This document shows, in pieces, positions 1 to 9,426 of a stretch of 64,000 bases of DNA. The notes under the pieces were generated by a model that was not told the origin of the DNA, searched no databases, and saw only the letters and a list, made by a program, of their open reading frames with translations. The stretch is from Lepas anatifera. Its lineage: Eukaryota; Arthropoda; Thecostraca; Lepadidae. The stretch is taken from contig JAOTON010000975.1 of NCBI GenBank assembly GCA_034440635.1, forward strand, positions 248,001 through 312,000, written 5' to 3'. The stretch's first letter is position 1, and each line of letters opens with the position of its first letter. The position numbers were made by a program, and so were the translations under genes.

Positions 1-911
1 CTGGAGCTGACTAAGTGTCTGATGCCGAAAGCCGTGCGATAACCCTTTTGGAACACTGTTCTACCAGATATCCAAACCACACACCCTTTTATGCGGATGG
101 ATCAAAATGTGATAATGACACTGGATGCGCATGTGTGTGTAGTGACAGTGAGCGACGTTTGCACTGCTACCGGCTGTTTCAGTGTTCACCGCGGAATTAT
201 ACGCGATCTTCCATTGCTTGGACTGGTTTTGCTGTCGAGAGCGGACAAATTGTTAGATTTTAGTGGTCCACTTCTGGCATTAGAATCACTTCAATTTGAG
301 GTGTTGTGCGGCAACATTTTCCTAGGTGCGTGGTTGTGAATGGTTTCGGCATCTTCAGCTGCATTTCCCTTGCCATGGCTTTCAGTGCTACCCCAAGACA
401 CTTGTGCAAGTAGTGTCTGAAGGCACGCCTTTCTGCGTTTCCACGCCTCAAAGTGTGCATATTTGAGCAGCAGAGGTTTTAGTCCAGACGTTAGGCACTT
501 TGTGGCATGCTGGAAATATGGCAGCGCACCTGGGACGATGACCCCAATGGGTCTAAGTTGCGGGTGCTGAAGCCCAAAACAGGAGTATGGCGGTCGGCTG
601 GAGCTAGCCTCAGGAGGGAGGAAGCAGTTCTCACCAGACTGCGGGTAGATCAAACGCACACCACGCACTCACACCATCTTGGTGGTGATGGCCCGACGGT
701 ATGCCAGGGCTGCGGTGGCTTACTGACGGGTAGGCACGTGTTGACCAATCGTCGCGACTTTGAGGTAAAGAGAGCACGGCATTTGCCTGGTGTTCCCACT
801 CTAGAGGCGCTCTTGGGAGAGTCTCGATCCGTGGACATCTTCATCGTCGTCTTATTCTTGAACAGTGTGAATTCTAGTGTAGTTTACTCTCCTGGTAGTC
901 ACACCGTGTGA
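1..911 (+). pseudogene. LINE relic A, 3' part of ORF2 (RNase H and C-terminal zinc motif)
   Basis: This is the decayed end of the ORF2 polyprotein of an I-superfamily-like LINE, and it runs off the left edge of the window. Bases 1-290 match the RNase H start of element E: the reading frame shows YPNHTPFYADGSKCDN where E has YPNHTAFYTDGSRCAN. Bases 300-500 keep the expected length but no open frame. Bases 507-911 encode the C-terminal part (WQRTWDDDP, then the degraded zinc motif CQGCGGLLTGRHVL). Several frameshifts make it non-functional. It belongs to the same lineage as E rather than D. Its 3' UTR is interrupted by LINE B and resumes after 2991. Confidence 0.85.
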
Positions 912-1052
912 GAAGCGGAAACCTGTCGCTGAAATGGTATCAGGAACCAATATTCGTTCCTATGTCCCGTGTTCTTTTGCGGTGTTTACTGGCTAGCTTT
1001 ATGTATCTTTTTTCGTCTAGCCTTCCATTACCTTCTGACCTACCTGTGTGTG

Positions 1053-1066
1053 TGAAGGCTAAGCCG
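1053..1066. repeat. Left target-site duplication of LINE B
   Basis: TGAAGGCTAAGCCG is repeated exactly at 2978..2991, directly after the (ATG)n-like tail of LINE B. The pair defines the limits of the insertion and shows that B landed in the 3' UTR of relic A. Confidence 0.9.
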
Positions 1067-2977
1067 CGCTTTTTGTTGATGATTTTACGATGTGGGTGAC
1101 GGCATCCACTACTGCTGTTGCGCAGAGGCGGCACCAACTCGGCCTCGACCGCCTGCAGCAGTGGAGCACCGCAACGGTCTTAATTTCTCAAGTACTAAAA
1201 CCAAATGTATGCATTTTTGTAACAGACGGGGTGATTGTGAAGATCCAACATTGTTTATCTACGGTAATCTGATTGAAGTTGTTACAGAAACAAGATTCCT
1301 CGGATTAACGCTCGACAAAAAGCTCACATATGTGCCGCATCTGAAAGATCTGCGTAAAAAGTGTTTCGATTCACTCAATATATTCAAGGTATTGACGAAA
1401 ATGAGGTATTGCGCTGACAAAAAAATGTTAATCATGTTATATAGGGCGCTCGTCCGCTCCAAGATCGAATATGATTGTGTTGTCTATGAGGCTGCTTCTC
1501 AGTCCGCCAAACAGATGCTCGATGTTGTTCACCACCAAGCGATAAGAATAATTACTGGGGCGTTTCGCACATCTCCAGTAATCAGTATGCTGGTTGATGC
1601 TGATGAAATGCCGCGTGAAACCCGCCGAAGAATGATCGCTATGCTTTATGCGATAAAAATTAAACAGTCAGCACAACACCCCACATATCAAACCTTTTTT
1701 GGTGACTCCCAGCTCCGTCGAATCGATAATGCCTCGCGTGCTTCAGCCCGCCATCCGGGGGGTAAGGGTCCGGGCTTGGCTGACAGAGGCTGGCATTGAT
1801 ATAGACCTTGTTGAATCTTATGATGTATCTTCTGTTGAACCGTGGATTGTGTCGGAAGTGAACACAAATACGAACCTACTCGAATAATGCAAACATATAT
1901 CTCCTGAAGCGATACGCCAGCTATTTATGGATCTTTGCTCTGAATCTTTCGAAAATCACGTTCGCTTTTACACCGATGGCTCAAAAAGTGACAGTGGCAC
2001 GGGTTGTGCATTTGTTGGTGAAGGTATCGAGAGGGGTTTTAGCTTGCCGTGCGAGGCATCTGTTTTTACCTCTGAGCTGTTTGCGATCTTTCGTTGTTTG
2101 GACCAGGTGTCTAGGTCGAGGGCGAGACGGTTTGTCGTTTTTACTGATTCACTGTTCTCTCTACATGCTTTGAATTCGTTTTATTTTTATAACGCATCGT
2201 CATCCTTTCTCTTGGTCCTCATTATACAGAAGCTGCACGGTCTAAAGGAAAAGGGAAAAATGTCGAGATTGTGTGGATCCCAAGCCATTGTGGCATCAGC
2301 GGCAATGAACGGGCCGATTCAGCTGCAAAGGCTGCAGTAGAACGTGATGTTCCCCCTGGCCTTCATATTCCATTCTTTGACCTGTATGCTCCTGTTAAGA
2401 AGTTTGTAATGAGTAGATGGCAGCGGCGATGGGACGAGGATCCCAGGGGAGCAAAGTTGAGAAGTGTGAAACTCAAAGTAGGGAAATGGCCTTCTAGCAG
2501 TGCTGGATCCAGAAAAGAGGAAGTTGTTTTGTCGAGGTTGCGGATTGGCCACACCCACGCTACGCACTCTTTCCGCTTGACTAGAGAGGATCCGCCGCTC
2601 TGTCCGCGCCGTGGCGAGTCATTGAGTGTGAAGCATGTTCTTGTTGACTGCCGCGATTATGAGATTGAGCGAGTTAGACACTTGGGAGGGTCACCCTCCT
2701 TGGAGTCTCTTCTGGGAGAGTTTCCGACCGTTGAGTTATCAAGTATTGTATCGTATCTAAGGAGCATCGATTTTAATGTTATTTACTCGCCGACCGAGGG
2801 TGTGATTTGAAACTGTTTTTTTCTATTTTTATTCATATATCTTTTTACATTTTTACATTTGACACGCCTCTAGCCCTGTGAGATGTTGACACTCTTTTGT
2901 ATAGATCTTATTTAGTGTTATGGGCGCCACATGACCTTTGTAGTCGGCGCGCCCTAAACCACCAATTATGAAGATGA
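1067..2977 (+). mobile_element. 5'-truncated LINE B (D-lineage), nested in relic A
   Basis: A 1.9-kb LINE copy is bounded by perfect 14-bp duplications. It starts within the reverse transcriptase at a segment equivalent to the VDDF motif of element D (17710) and runs to the conserved 3' terminus: a GGGCGC stem-loop at about 2919-2956, then ATGAAGATGATG. Protein similarity (KTKCMHFCNRRGDCEDP and onward) is closest to D, so B is a member of that lineage. 5' truncation is typical of target-primed reverse transcription. Confidence 0.92.
1071..2810 (+). pseudogene. ORF2 fragment of LINE B (RT end, RNase H, zinc motif)
   Basis: The fragment encodes the C-terminal part of the LINE polyprotein. In order it carries the end of the RT domain (1092-1799), RNase H (FYTDGSKSDSGTGCAFV at about 1966, FTSELFAIFRCLD, FTDSL, IPSHCGISGNERADSAAK at about 2277) and the C-terminal region ending FNVIYSPT. 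Frameshifts near 1765 and 2262 split it into three frames. The first cysteine pair of the terminal zinc motif is altered (CPRRGE instead of CPRCGE). It cannot make a functional enzyme. Confidence 0.9.
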
Positions 2978-2991
2978 TGAAGGCTAAGCCG
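2978..2991. repeat. Right target-site duplication of LINE B
   Basis: This is an exact copy of 1053..1066 and immediately follows the tail of LINE B. Confidence 0.9.
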
Positions 2992-3143
2992 TTATTTTAT
3001 GTATCATTATTGGTGTTTTAGATGACGGTTCTGTCGCAGCTTGCCGATGCTGATTTATTTTAAGCCAGGGACAATTGCCTAGATATGTGCAAAAATGACC
3101 GTCGCTGTCGACGAGCCTTAAACCCCTGATGAGGATGATGATG
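2992..3143 (+). mobile_element. 3' end of LINE relic A (continuation after LINE B)
   Basis: Sequence resumes here after LINE B and ends in the family 3' terminus: ATATGTGCAAAAATGACC at about 3082, then a GTCGACGAGC segment, then CCTGATGAGGATGATGATG. This matches the end of element E (29121-29184) with substitutions, which supports A as one older copy interrupted by B. Confidence 0.75.
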
Positions 3144-3204
3144 TAGGCACTTTGTTTCCATTGTTGACCAGGGAGCCACTCCAAGTCGGAACGCGATCAT
3201 CGTA

Positions 3205-3630
3205 TACAGAATGCAGCTGATTGTGCTAGTAGATGGCTTTACTTCGGCTTTTTCAGCACTGATGTCAAAAATAGTCGGAAAACAGAAATCTTCGGTTGTA
3301 TATATTGTATATGGGGCTGACAAGACATTGCCTTTACGCCTGTACCACGCCCTCATCAGATCGGTTTTAGACTGTGCTTCCAGTGTGTATGATGAATCAT
3401 GACCAGCGCTAAGACGCGTGACCGCTTGTCGAAATGGTATGGTGGATAGGTGTTCGCTTTACATGTTCCCTGTCTTTACGACATTTTCGGTGTGCGTGTT
3501 TTTTCTTCGCGTCAGGCACGATTTGCATACGAACCAATCAATGATAGCATCGGATCTGTTACATAAGTATGCGGTTTTCATCTTCCGATGTCGTTTTCTC
3601 TTACGCCAGAAGCAATATAGATATGTTTAA
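3205..3630 (+). pseudogene. Old LINE relic, RT fragment and 3' UTR
   Basis: A short RT-like stretch at 3309-3400 (YGADKTLPLRLYHALIRSVLD) corresponds to the YGADRKTLLMLYRSLIRSKIEYG region of the other LINEs. It is too diverged to belong to lineages C, D or E. A jump then leads into 3'-UTR-like sequence (CGAAATGGTAT, as at 930 and 7770). The relic is interrupted at 3631 by the hAT-like element and continues at 7552, where its 3' tail is found. Confidence 0.6.
3623..3630. repeat. Left 8-bp duplication of the hAT-like element
   Basis: ATGTTTAA is repeated at 7544..7551. Joining the flanks without the insert gives sequence that aligns with a paralogous LINE 3' end at 7918-7965, so the paralogue acts as an empty site. 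Confidence 0.85.
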
Positions 3631-4479
3631 TAGGGTGGGTCGATTTTCACAGAACGTATCGGCGTGGGTGCATTTGCGTGCTGATCACGAATATCACAGT
3701 TAGAAATTAAAAAAAGATGCCTAGGGGAGAATCCCCAAAAGTCTTGCTTCTAGGCTTCAAATTTTAGATTTTTCCAACATTTTCAGAGCATACTTAAGAC
3801 TATTCAAATGCACGCTATCATATCGGCGATGGTGTTCCTAGCCATAGTCCGATGCACTGAATACGAAAATCTAATTGTAAAAACGTAACAAAACTTCAGA
3901 TGGGGAAACCTACTGAAAAATCATGGTTTTTGTAAAATATTCAATTTCTAGCAATATTTCGGACATGTGCCAGGGCATGGAAAATGAGCTAAGTACGTCT
4001 CCGTGGATATTGGTGGATGTTAGTAGGTGCACTGAATACACCCATGCATTAAAATAGCACACAAAGAGTTGTATGTTTTTTGTGTGTACCTAATGTTTGT
4101 ACAGCCCATGCGTACCTACGCGTTGTAGCCCAGGTGTGACAAGTAGCACGCTCTGGGTGTATGATTGGCATGGTCGGGGTCGATTCCACGGGCTAGGACG
4201 CGAAATAAAAGTCATTTGAAATGTTTGATAGGTAGGTTTTATTGGCCAGTTTGTATCACTGACTAGTGAGCTGTCATTAACAACCACCTTGTCAAAGCAA
4301 ATGTAAGAAGTCAACTCGAACACTCATGTACAGACAAACATATGCGGCAAAATGATAGTTGACATTGACAATGTCCGCCCTGTGAACCTAATCAACCTCA
4401 ACTGATCAGGTCAGCCTGCGCCCTCAAAACCTGAACACAGGTTCTACATCGGAATCAAACCAGTAACTAAAACTGTGAA

Positions 4480-4560
4480 TTTCTGATTCTGACCAGCACA
4501 CGAAACTTCACCTAAGTGCACCCACGCCGATGCGTTGTGTGACAATCGATCCGCCCAAAC
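4480..4560. repeat. Internal inverted copy of the hAT-like element terminus
   Basis: TGCACCCACGCCGATGCG and its flanks, read on the minus strand, resemble the left end of the element (3633-3680). With 3631 they delimit an inner unit of about 0.93 kb with inverted ends. This could be a nested non-autonomous derivative or a rearranged end. The inner unit carries no convincing ORF. Confidence 0.6.
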
Positions 4561-4580
4561 AAGCACACTAGTACATGTAC

Positions 4581-6916
4581 CTAGTCGAACAGACTCATCA
4601 AGTCTTGTGTGGAATCATTATTGGACGTGAGTTTTCTGTGCATCAGAGTAGCCTTGATGACTCCATCCCTCCTGTCCTCTCCGTATACTGCTGAGTTGGC
4701 TCTGGTAACGGCCGGGACGCAAGGCTCAATGCTTTGTCCGTGGACGGGGAAGCCGGGCACTCTCATTTTCTTCTGCGCAATGCTCATAAGTTCGTCCTTT
4801 GTGAACTGACAAGTGAGCAGTGGTTCGTGTTCTCGGATCTCTGGATTGGACCACTCGATGAGATCACGTAGGTCAGTGGCAGCCATGTTTATCTCTGGCA
4901 CCTGAAATACCCGTGCAGACGTGTCACCATATGTCGACCCTCCTCGAATCCGGATCACTTGTTGGACAGCGAAATCGCGGAGTTTGACATCATCGCTGGC
5001 AAGCATGGCTTGCAGTATGGCCTCACGATGAGCGTTCCATGCTGATGACTTGATGCAGGGCCTGACGATCTACACCACTTTTTGGTCAAGTTGCCTGATG
5101 AGACGTAGTTGGGACAGGACATGCTGTGGGCCGTCGGTCCATTTGCTATTCTTTTTTATCGAAAACCACTGTGGAGCATACGTTGCGACCACAAACTGGA
5201 CGAGAAGCTTCAGTGTTCCTGTTTTTTCACTGTCCAGCTGATGGTCCGAACACCATGGCCGGCACAGACGGTTCGCGAGATTGAGCCAACGAGCATGATT
5301 GTGTGGCCCAATCTTTATTTGCTTTAGGTCTAGTGGAACATGCTGTGCTTTGATCGCACTTACAATGTCATACAGGTACTTCTGGTCAGCAGATAGGTCA
5401 TTTAGAATGTCCTGCTCCATCTGAGTGAGATCAATATCCACGTCAATCGGTGGGATCTCCTCCAACACTGGTAAGTCTAGTGCTCTGTGCACCGGTTTGC
5501 CGATTGGTCCCGGAAACTTATTGTCCGACACCGTTTTCCCATCGAGTGCAGTCATAAGATGACGCAACGGTAACTCATTCGTGTGCAGGGCACATATGAG
5601 CCAATCACCTTTCTTCCCAACCTTTTCTCCAAATGAGCAATGACACCGCCTTTCCATCCAGTGTTGACATTCGTTGAGTCATCTCCAACAGCCGGCAAAG
5701 TTTCATCAATTTTGTGGCCACACAACCATTCAAAATTGTTTGCTGCCAGTTGCTCAGCTGGTTTCATTGCGCCCCTATCTTTTGAATCGATCGTGAGATG
5801 AGTTAGGTAATCACCCCCTGGCTCAGAGCAGATGGAGTAATGCTCCTCTTTCTGCTCAGATGGGTGGAATTCTCCGTCTTCTCCTCTTGTGATTTTGGTG
5901 TTATCCTTTCTTCCATCGAAAAGAATGGCACCTATTGGGTTCTCGTTGATTACCTGTGCAGATGACTCAATGATGCTGTGCATCAGTTTGTCTTTTGAAC
6001 GCTGTACTTTGTTTTTGTCGATGACAGGCACACCAGCTACATCCTTACTCAACATGTTAGCATCTTTTGCAGCAGCTAACGTAGCAGTGCTGATAGCGGC
6101 TGTAGCTGTGTTGGAGACCCCATGCCTGATAGCAGCGGCCGATATCTTTGAGACATCCATCAAATTGTACGACTGAGGGGCACTATCTGAAGACTCGTAC
6201 TCGCTCTCACCCACGGTCGTCGCATCTCCAGTTGTCATGCTGCTGTCAAAGCTTTCAGATAACATTACAGCAGTTGTAGGTTCTAAGGCTGCTCCCTTTG
6301 CATCCTCTACCTTCTTTTCAGCGGCCGATTTGTGTTTAAGCAATCTAGCCTGTCGAGATGATTCTGCTGTATCTACAGAGCCTATCTGTATCTAACTTTT
6401 GGCGCCGAATTTTTTTCGTTGAAGACTGATGAACTCCAGTTCTTTAATTGGTATTTTGTTGGCATTGACACACTTGCAGTTGATATGAGCTTTGACATCA
6501 CACCCGTCACATGAAAAATCCACACAGTCATAAGTGACACAGTGGCATTTGCAAATGTCAAACAGGTGATCCATGCGAAGGAGAAAATAATTCTTCAAAG
6601 AAACTTTTGAGTGTTCACGACTGAGATTTTGAGCACTCTTCCACTCTTTCACCAACCGATCCAGAATGTATTTGGCAGTTTGTAGAGGCAGCAGTCGGTT
6701 GGCTGACAACCATATTGACTTGACTTTGTTCAAAACTTCTTTGAAATTTTCTCGTTGAGTCATTTGTCTCGTGCTGCGTTCCTCTATCAGCATGCTGTAC
6801 TGAAAGCATTGCCTCAACTTTGGGAATTCTGAAGGGAGCAGTTCATTTGCCCCGCCGACGAATGAGTACAGGTTTGGAAATTTATATTTCTTCTTTCCAC
6901 GTGTACCAGCCGCCAT
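4581..6916 (-). pseudogene. Decayed transposase-like gene of the hAT-like element
   Basis: One minus-strand reading of about 780 codons is broken by two in-frame stops (near 6392 and 5070) and one frameshift (about 5552-5657). Its parts are, in order: a basic N-terminus (MAAGTRGKKKYKF); a Cys/His cluster (CKCHCVTYDC, then CDGCDVKAHINCKC); ILFDGRKD; DDSTNVNTGWKGG; HTNELPLRHL; FPGPIGK; a KLLVQFVVATYAPQWFSIK block; and a C-terminal tail ending LMSLFD. I recognise these blocks as a protein family found repeatedly in invertebrate genomes. The D residues of FDGRKD and DDST and the E of NELPL could form a DDE triad. That role is inferred, supported by the flanking inverted repeats and duplication. 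The protein lacks an obvious canonical hAT dimerisation motif. Confidence 0.7.
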
Positions 6917-7543
6917 GTTCTTCTTATATTCTCAAGTAGCTGGAATCTGCAGAGACAGAAATGGATAGATATTAAAATGAAAATATTATCGTATGCCTCT
7001 TCACCTTCACATAATACAAGTACTATCTGCCATGGTAACAGGTCAGATACAATGAAAATTTCGCCAAAACTAATGATTTGGGGATGCTAGTATAGTGCTA
7101 GTTGAGTATTCTGGCCATCAAGCTACGTCTACATAGATACACCATTGCCGATATGCTAGGTGTATTTACCGGTTTTAAAGTATGATCTAAGAATGTTTGC
7201 AAAATTAGTGTTTTAGCCATTAAATAAAAAAAGATTGGAAAGCCTATTCCTTTTTGCAATGTTTTTGTCATTTTTTCCAGTGCTGGTTTCGTCTTTAGCG
7301 CATCAAACTACGTCTGGTCATCTCATCGCCGATATGCTGGGGTGTATTCGAATGGTCTTAATTATGCTTTGAAAATGTTGGAAAAACTAAAAATTAAAGC
7401 TTGGGAACCAGACTTTGGGGGCCCTCCCCTTAGATATTTTTTATTTTTTTAATGTGATATTCGTGATCAGCACCCAAAGCTTCACCAAGTTGCACACACG
7501 CCGTTAAATTCCGAGGCCAAAAATATTTATTCAACCCAGCCTA

Positions 7544-7551
7544 ATGTTTAA
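7544..7551. repeat. Right 8-bp duplication of the hAT-like element
   Basis: ATGTTTAA, identical to 3623..3630. Confidence 0.85.
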
Positions 7552-7635
7552 GTTGCTTAAATGTGGGCGCAAAATGACCGTCGCAGTCCATGCGCTCTAT
7601 ATCTCTAATGATGGGTATTATGATGGTATAATGGT
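7552..7635 (+). mobile_element. Old LINE 3' tail (continuation of 3205..3630)
   Basis: AATGTGGGCGCAAAATGACC at 7559, followed by GTCGCAGTCCATGCGCTC and an imperfect ATG-type tail (AATGATGGGTATTATGATGG), is the conserved LINE 3' terminus. It belongs to the relic interrupted by the hAT-like element. Confidence 0.7.
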
Positions 7636-7639
7636 GATG

Positions 7640-8015
7640 TATTTGAAGTTCAAGCGATGCTGTCTGCAGGTATTTTTTGGCGTGTAGACAGATCTGTCAA
7701 TTTTCTCCCTCTAATTAGATTTAATCTCTTGTACTTATGTAGTGTGAGAAGAAAGTGGAAACTTGTGGACAAAATGGTATTTGTGTACAGTTTTTGTGTT
7801 TGGGTCTGCGATGCGATGTATCCTTGTTTTACTTCTGGATGCAACGTACGACGTGCGTTCCAGACTGCAAAGATCTCAGGATATTTTACAAAAGCATCAG
7901 CCGCTGCCATTTCCTTTTACGGGAGAACCAGCATAATGTGTTTTACATTACTTAGATATGGGCGCGAAATAACCATCGTGGTCAACGCACCCTAAATCCG
8001 CAACAACGATGAGAA
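7640..8015 (+). mobile_element. Second old LINE 3'-end relic
   Basis: GTGTGAGAAGAAAGTGGAAA at 7742 resembles the post-ORF2 sequence of relic A at 906. The segment ends in ATATGGGCGCGAAATAACC (about 7954), then GTCAACGCACCC and CAACGATGAGAATGG, a degenerate form of the family 3' terminus. No coding capacity remains. Confidence 0.65.
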
Positions 8016-8283
8016 TGGTATACCTAGCTGTGACATTAGCATTCATCTGTTCCAGCAGGGGGTGAAGGGCATGATGTTCTCGGAAGACGATGGCCGTAGT
8101 GACACCTGTGCGGTCGAAACATACATAGAGGATACCTAACAAAAGAGTTACCGCCCAAACACCCCTTGGATATTCGCGTGCCACCCTGGAACTGGCTGTC
8201 TTGGTGTTTCTTCCGTCTCTGATGTGACGGACGAAGTTGGGAGGTATGGTCCAAGAACAAGTTCGTGAATCAGAACTGAGAAC
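8016..8283. other. Insertion target of LINE C, no recognisable gene
   Basis: The sequence is unique-looking and continues at 21999 after LINE C. A minus-strand open stretch is present but matches nothing I recognise. Confidence 0.5.
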
Positions 8284-8295
8284 AATCCTCAAATT
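8284..8295. repeat. Left target-site duplication of LINE C
   Basis: AATCCTCAAATT recurs exactly at 21987..21998, after the (ATG)n tail of C. Both junctions are therefore intact. Confidence 0.93.
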
Positions 8296-9410
8296 CCCCG
8301 CAGGGGACCGATTTTCATCTGCTGGACTTGTTGGCACCTGCTGACTGGTCCGGCACATGGATAATTGGGTACGGGATGTGACGACACCCGCGACCCCAGT
8401 TGGCAGGATGGGTTTCGCCTCCCGCCTTCGGGCGAGAGGCGAAATCGAAACTGCCATCCTCATCCTTTCTTGGCCTTCCTAAATTCAAATCCCACCAACT
8501 CCTTGTTCCTTTTCCTCTTCTTTCCTTATTTCCTTGTCTCTCCATGCCTTTCCACCCGTATCCTTTCTGTCCACTCCTAAACACCCCTCCTGCCCACTGT
8601 CTGCGTTGTCTGGCCCGGCGTGTCTCCGCGGGTGGCGGGGGTGTGTGCACTCTTGCTCGTCTTGAGTGTGGACACCTCGGTCGCGTGCGGCGCGTGTCTG
8701 GGCTGGACAGCACAGACCGGCCCTCTTCCTTTTCCAACTCATAACTTCCCAGTTACCCACATTATCCCAGTATCATGGGCGTCCTTGCACGTGCCTATGA
8801 TTCCTGGATGGTCTGGGTGTATGTGGGCCTCCGACTCGTGTGGCTGGCGATTGGATTCCTCTAATCGCCGGCCCTGCGGGCCGGGGGCTCGCTTCTCTCG
8901 GACCAGCCGGGAATCAGTTGTGACGAGCAGGTGGTAGTCGCCTGCTCCGATGAGGCCGTGCGAGGGCGCCTGTCTTTTTAAGGTGAGCTGCGCACCGACC
9001 CGTACCCCGGGATGAAGGAGTCCTGGTAGCTGAGCTGAGGGAGGCGCTGTGTTCGTTCGTCGTCCTCTAGCAACACTCTACTTTGGTCTGGATTTCCGCA
9101 AGGGCGGGGGAACTCTTGAGGGCATCGACAAGAGTAGCAGCATTGTAAAAGTCTGTCGGCCTTTGGTGGGGCTCGGCTGCCCCTCCCTCCTTGGGTGAGG
9201 TCCCAACTTCACCCGGGGAGGGTGGGGTGTCCGGGCCCCGCCCGGGGTCGTCTAGGCTAGGTGCAAGGGGGGGACCGTCGTCGGGGCAGGGGGGTTTGGT
9301 GAGTCTCTCTCCCCCCTCTGTAACGGCGGCGTTTCCCCCGTATAGCCAGCCCGTGCGTCGTTTCGCCCTGTAGCACCCTCGTTGGAAGGGGGGCGCACGT
9401 GGCTGGCCGA
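8296..9410 (+). promoter_or_regulatory. 5' UTR module of LINE C
   Basis: This GC-rich leader precedes ORF1 and begins with the small palindrome CCCCGCAGGGG. It contains a pyrimidine-rich tract (8456-8600), a GCCGGCCCTGCGGGCCGGGG hairpin (8868-8887) and AGCAGG...CCTGCT complementarity near 8921-8939. It is near-identical to 12879..13986 and 22361..23472. LINE 5' UTRs normally carry an internal promoter, and that role is inferred here. Similarity to the other copies stops just after GCGCACGTGGCTGG. Confidence 0.7.
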
Positions 9411-9426
9411 AATTAATCATACTCTC

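Larger units (their letters stand above)
3631..7543 (-). mobile_element. hAT-like DNA transposon with long inverted ends
   Basis: The 3.9-kb element begins TAGGGTGGGT and ends with the inverse ACCCAGCCTA, flanked by an 8-bp duplication. Both end features fit the hAT superfamily. Inverted similarity continues inward for roughly 250-280 bp on each side, including GTGCTGATCACGAATATCAC at 3678-3697 and its complement at about 7453-7472. Each end also holds internal direct repeats, for example GCACTGAATAC at 3854 and 4027, and GCCGATATGCT at about 7147 and 7331. One decayed gene lies on the minus strand. The element interrupts an older LINE relic. Confidence 0.85.

Noticed and set aside
8315..8760. 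Long minus-strand ORFs in the LINE 5' UTR
   Set aside because: They recur because the 5' UTR copies are near-identical and GC-rich. No domain is visible and they run against the element.
8620..8937. A 105-codon ORF with a signal-peptide-like start in the LINE 5' UTR, also present at 13203..13520
   Set aside because: Almost all differences between the two copies change the amino acid, and the third copy (22686) is cut short by a stop. This fits neutral drift, not a protein under selection; the hydrophobic start is probably chance.
8920..8980. Possible hammerhead ribozyme core (CCGATGAG...CGAGGG)
   Set aside because: The required CUGAUGA and GAA core bases are not present and no three-stem fold is evident.
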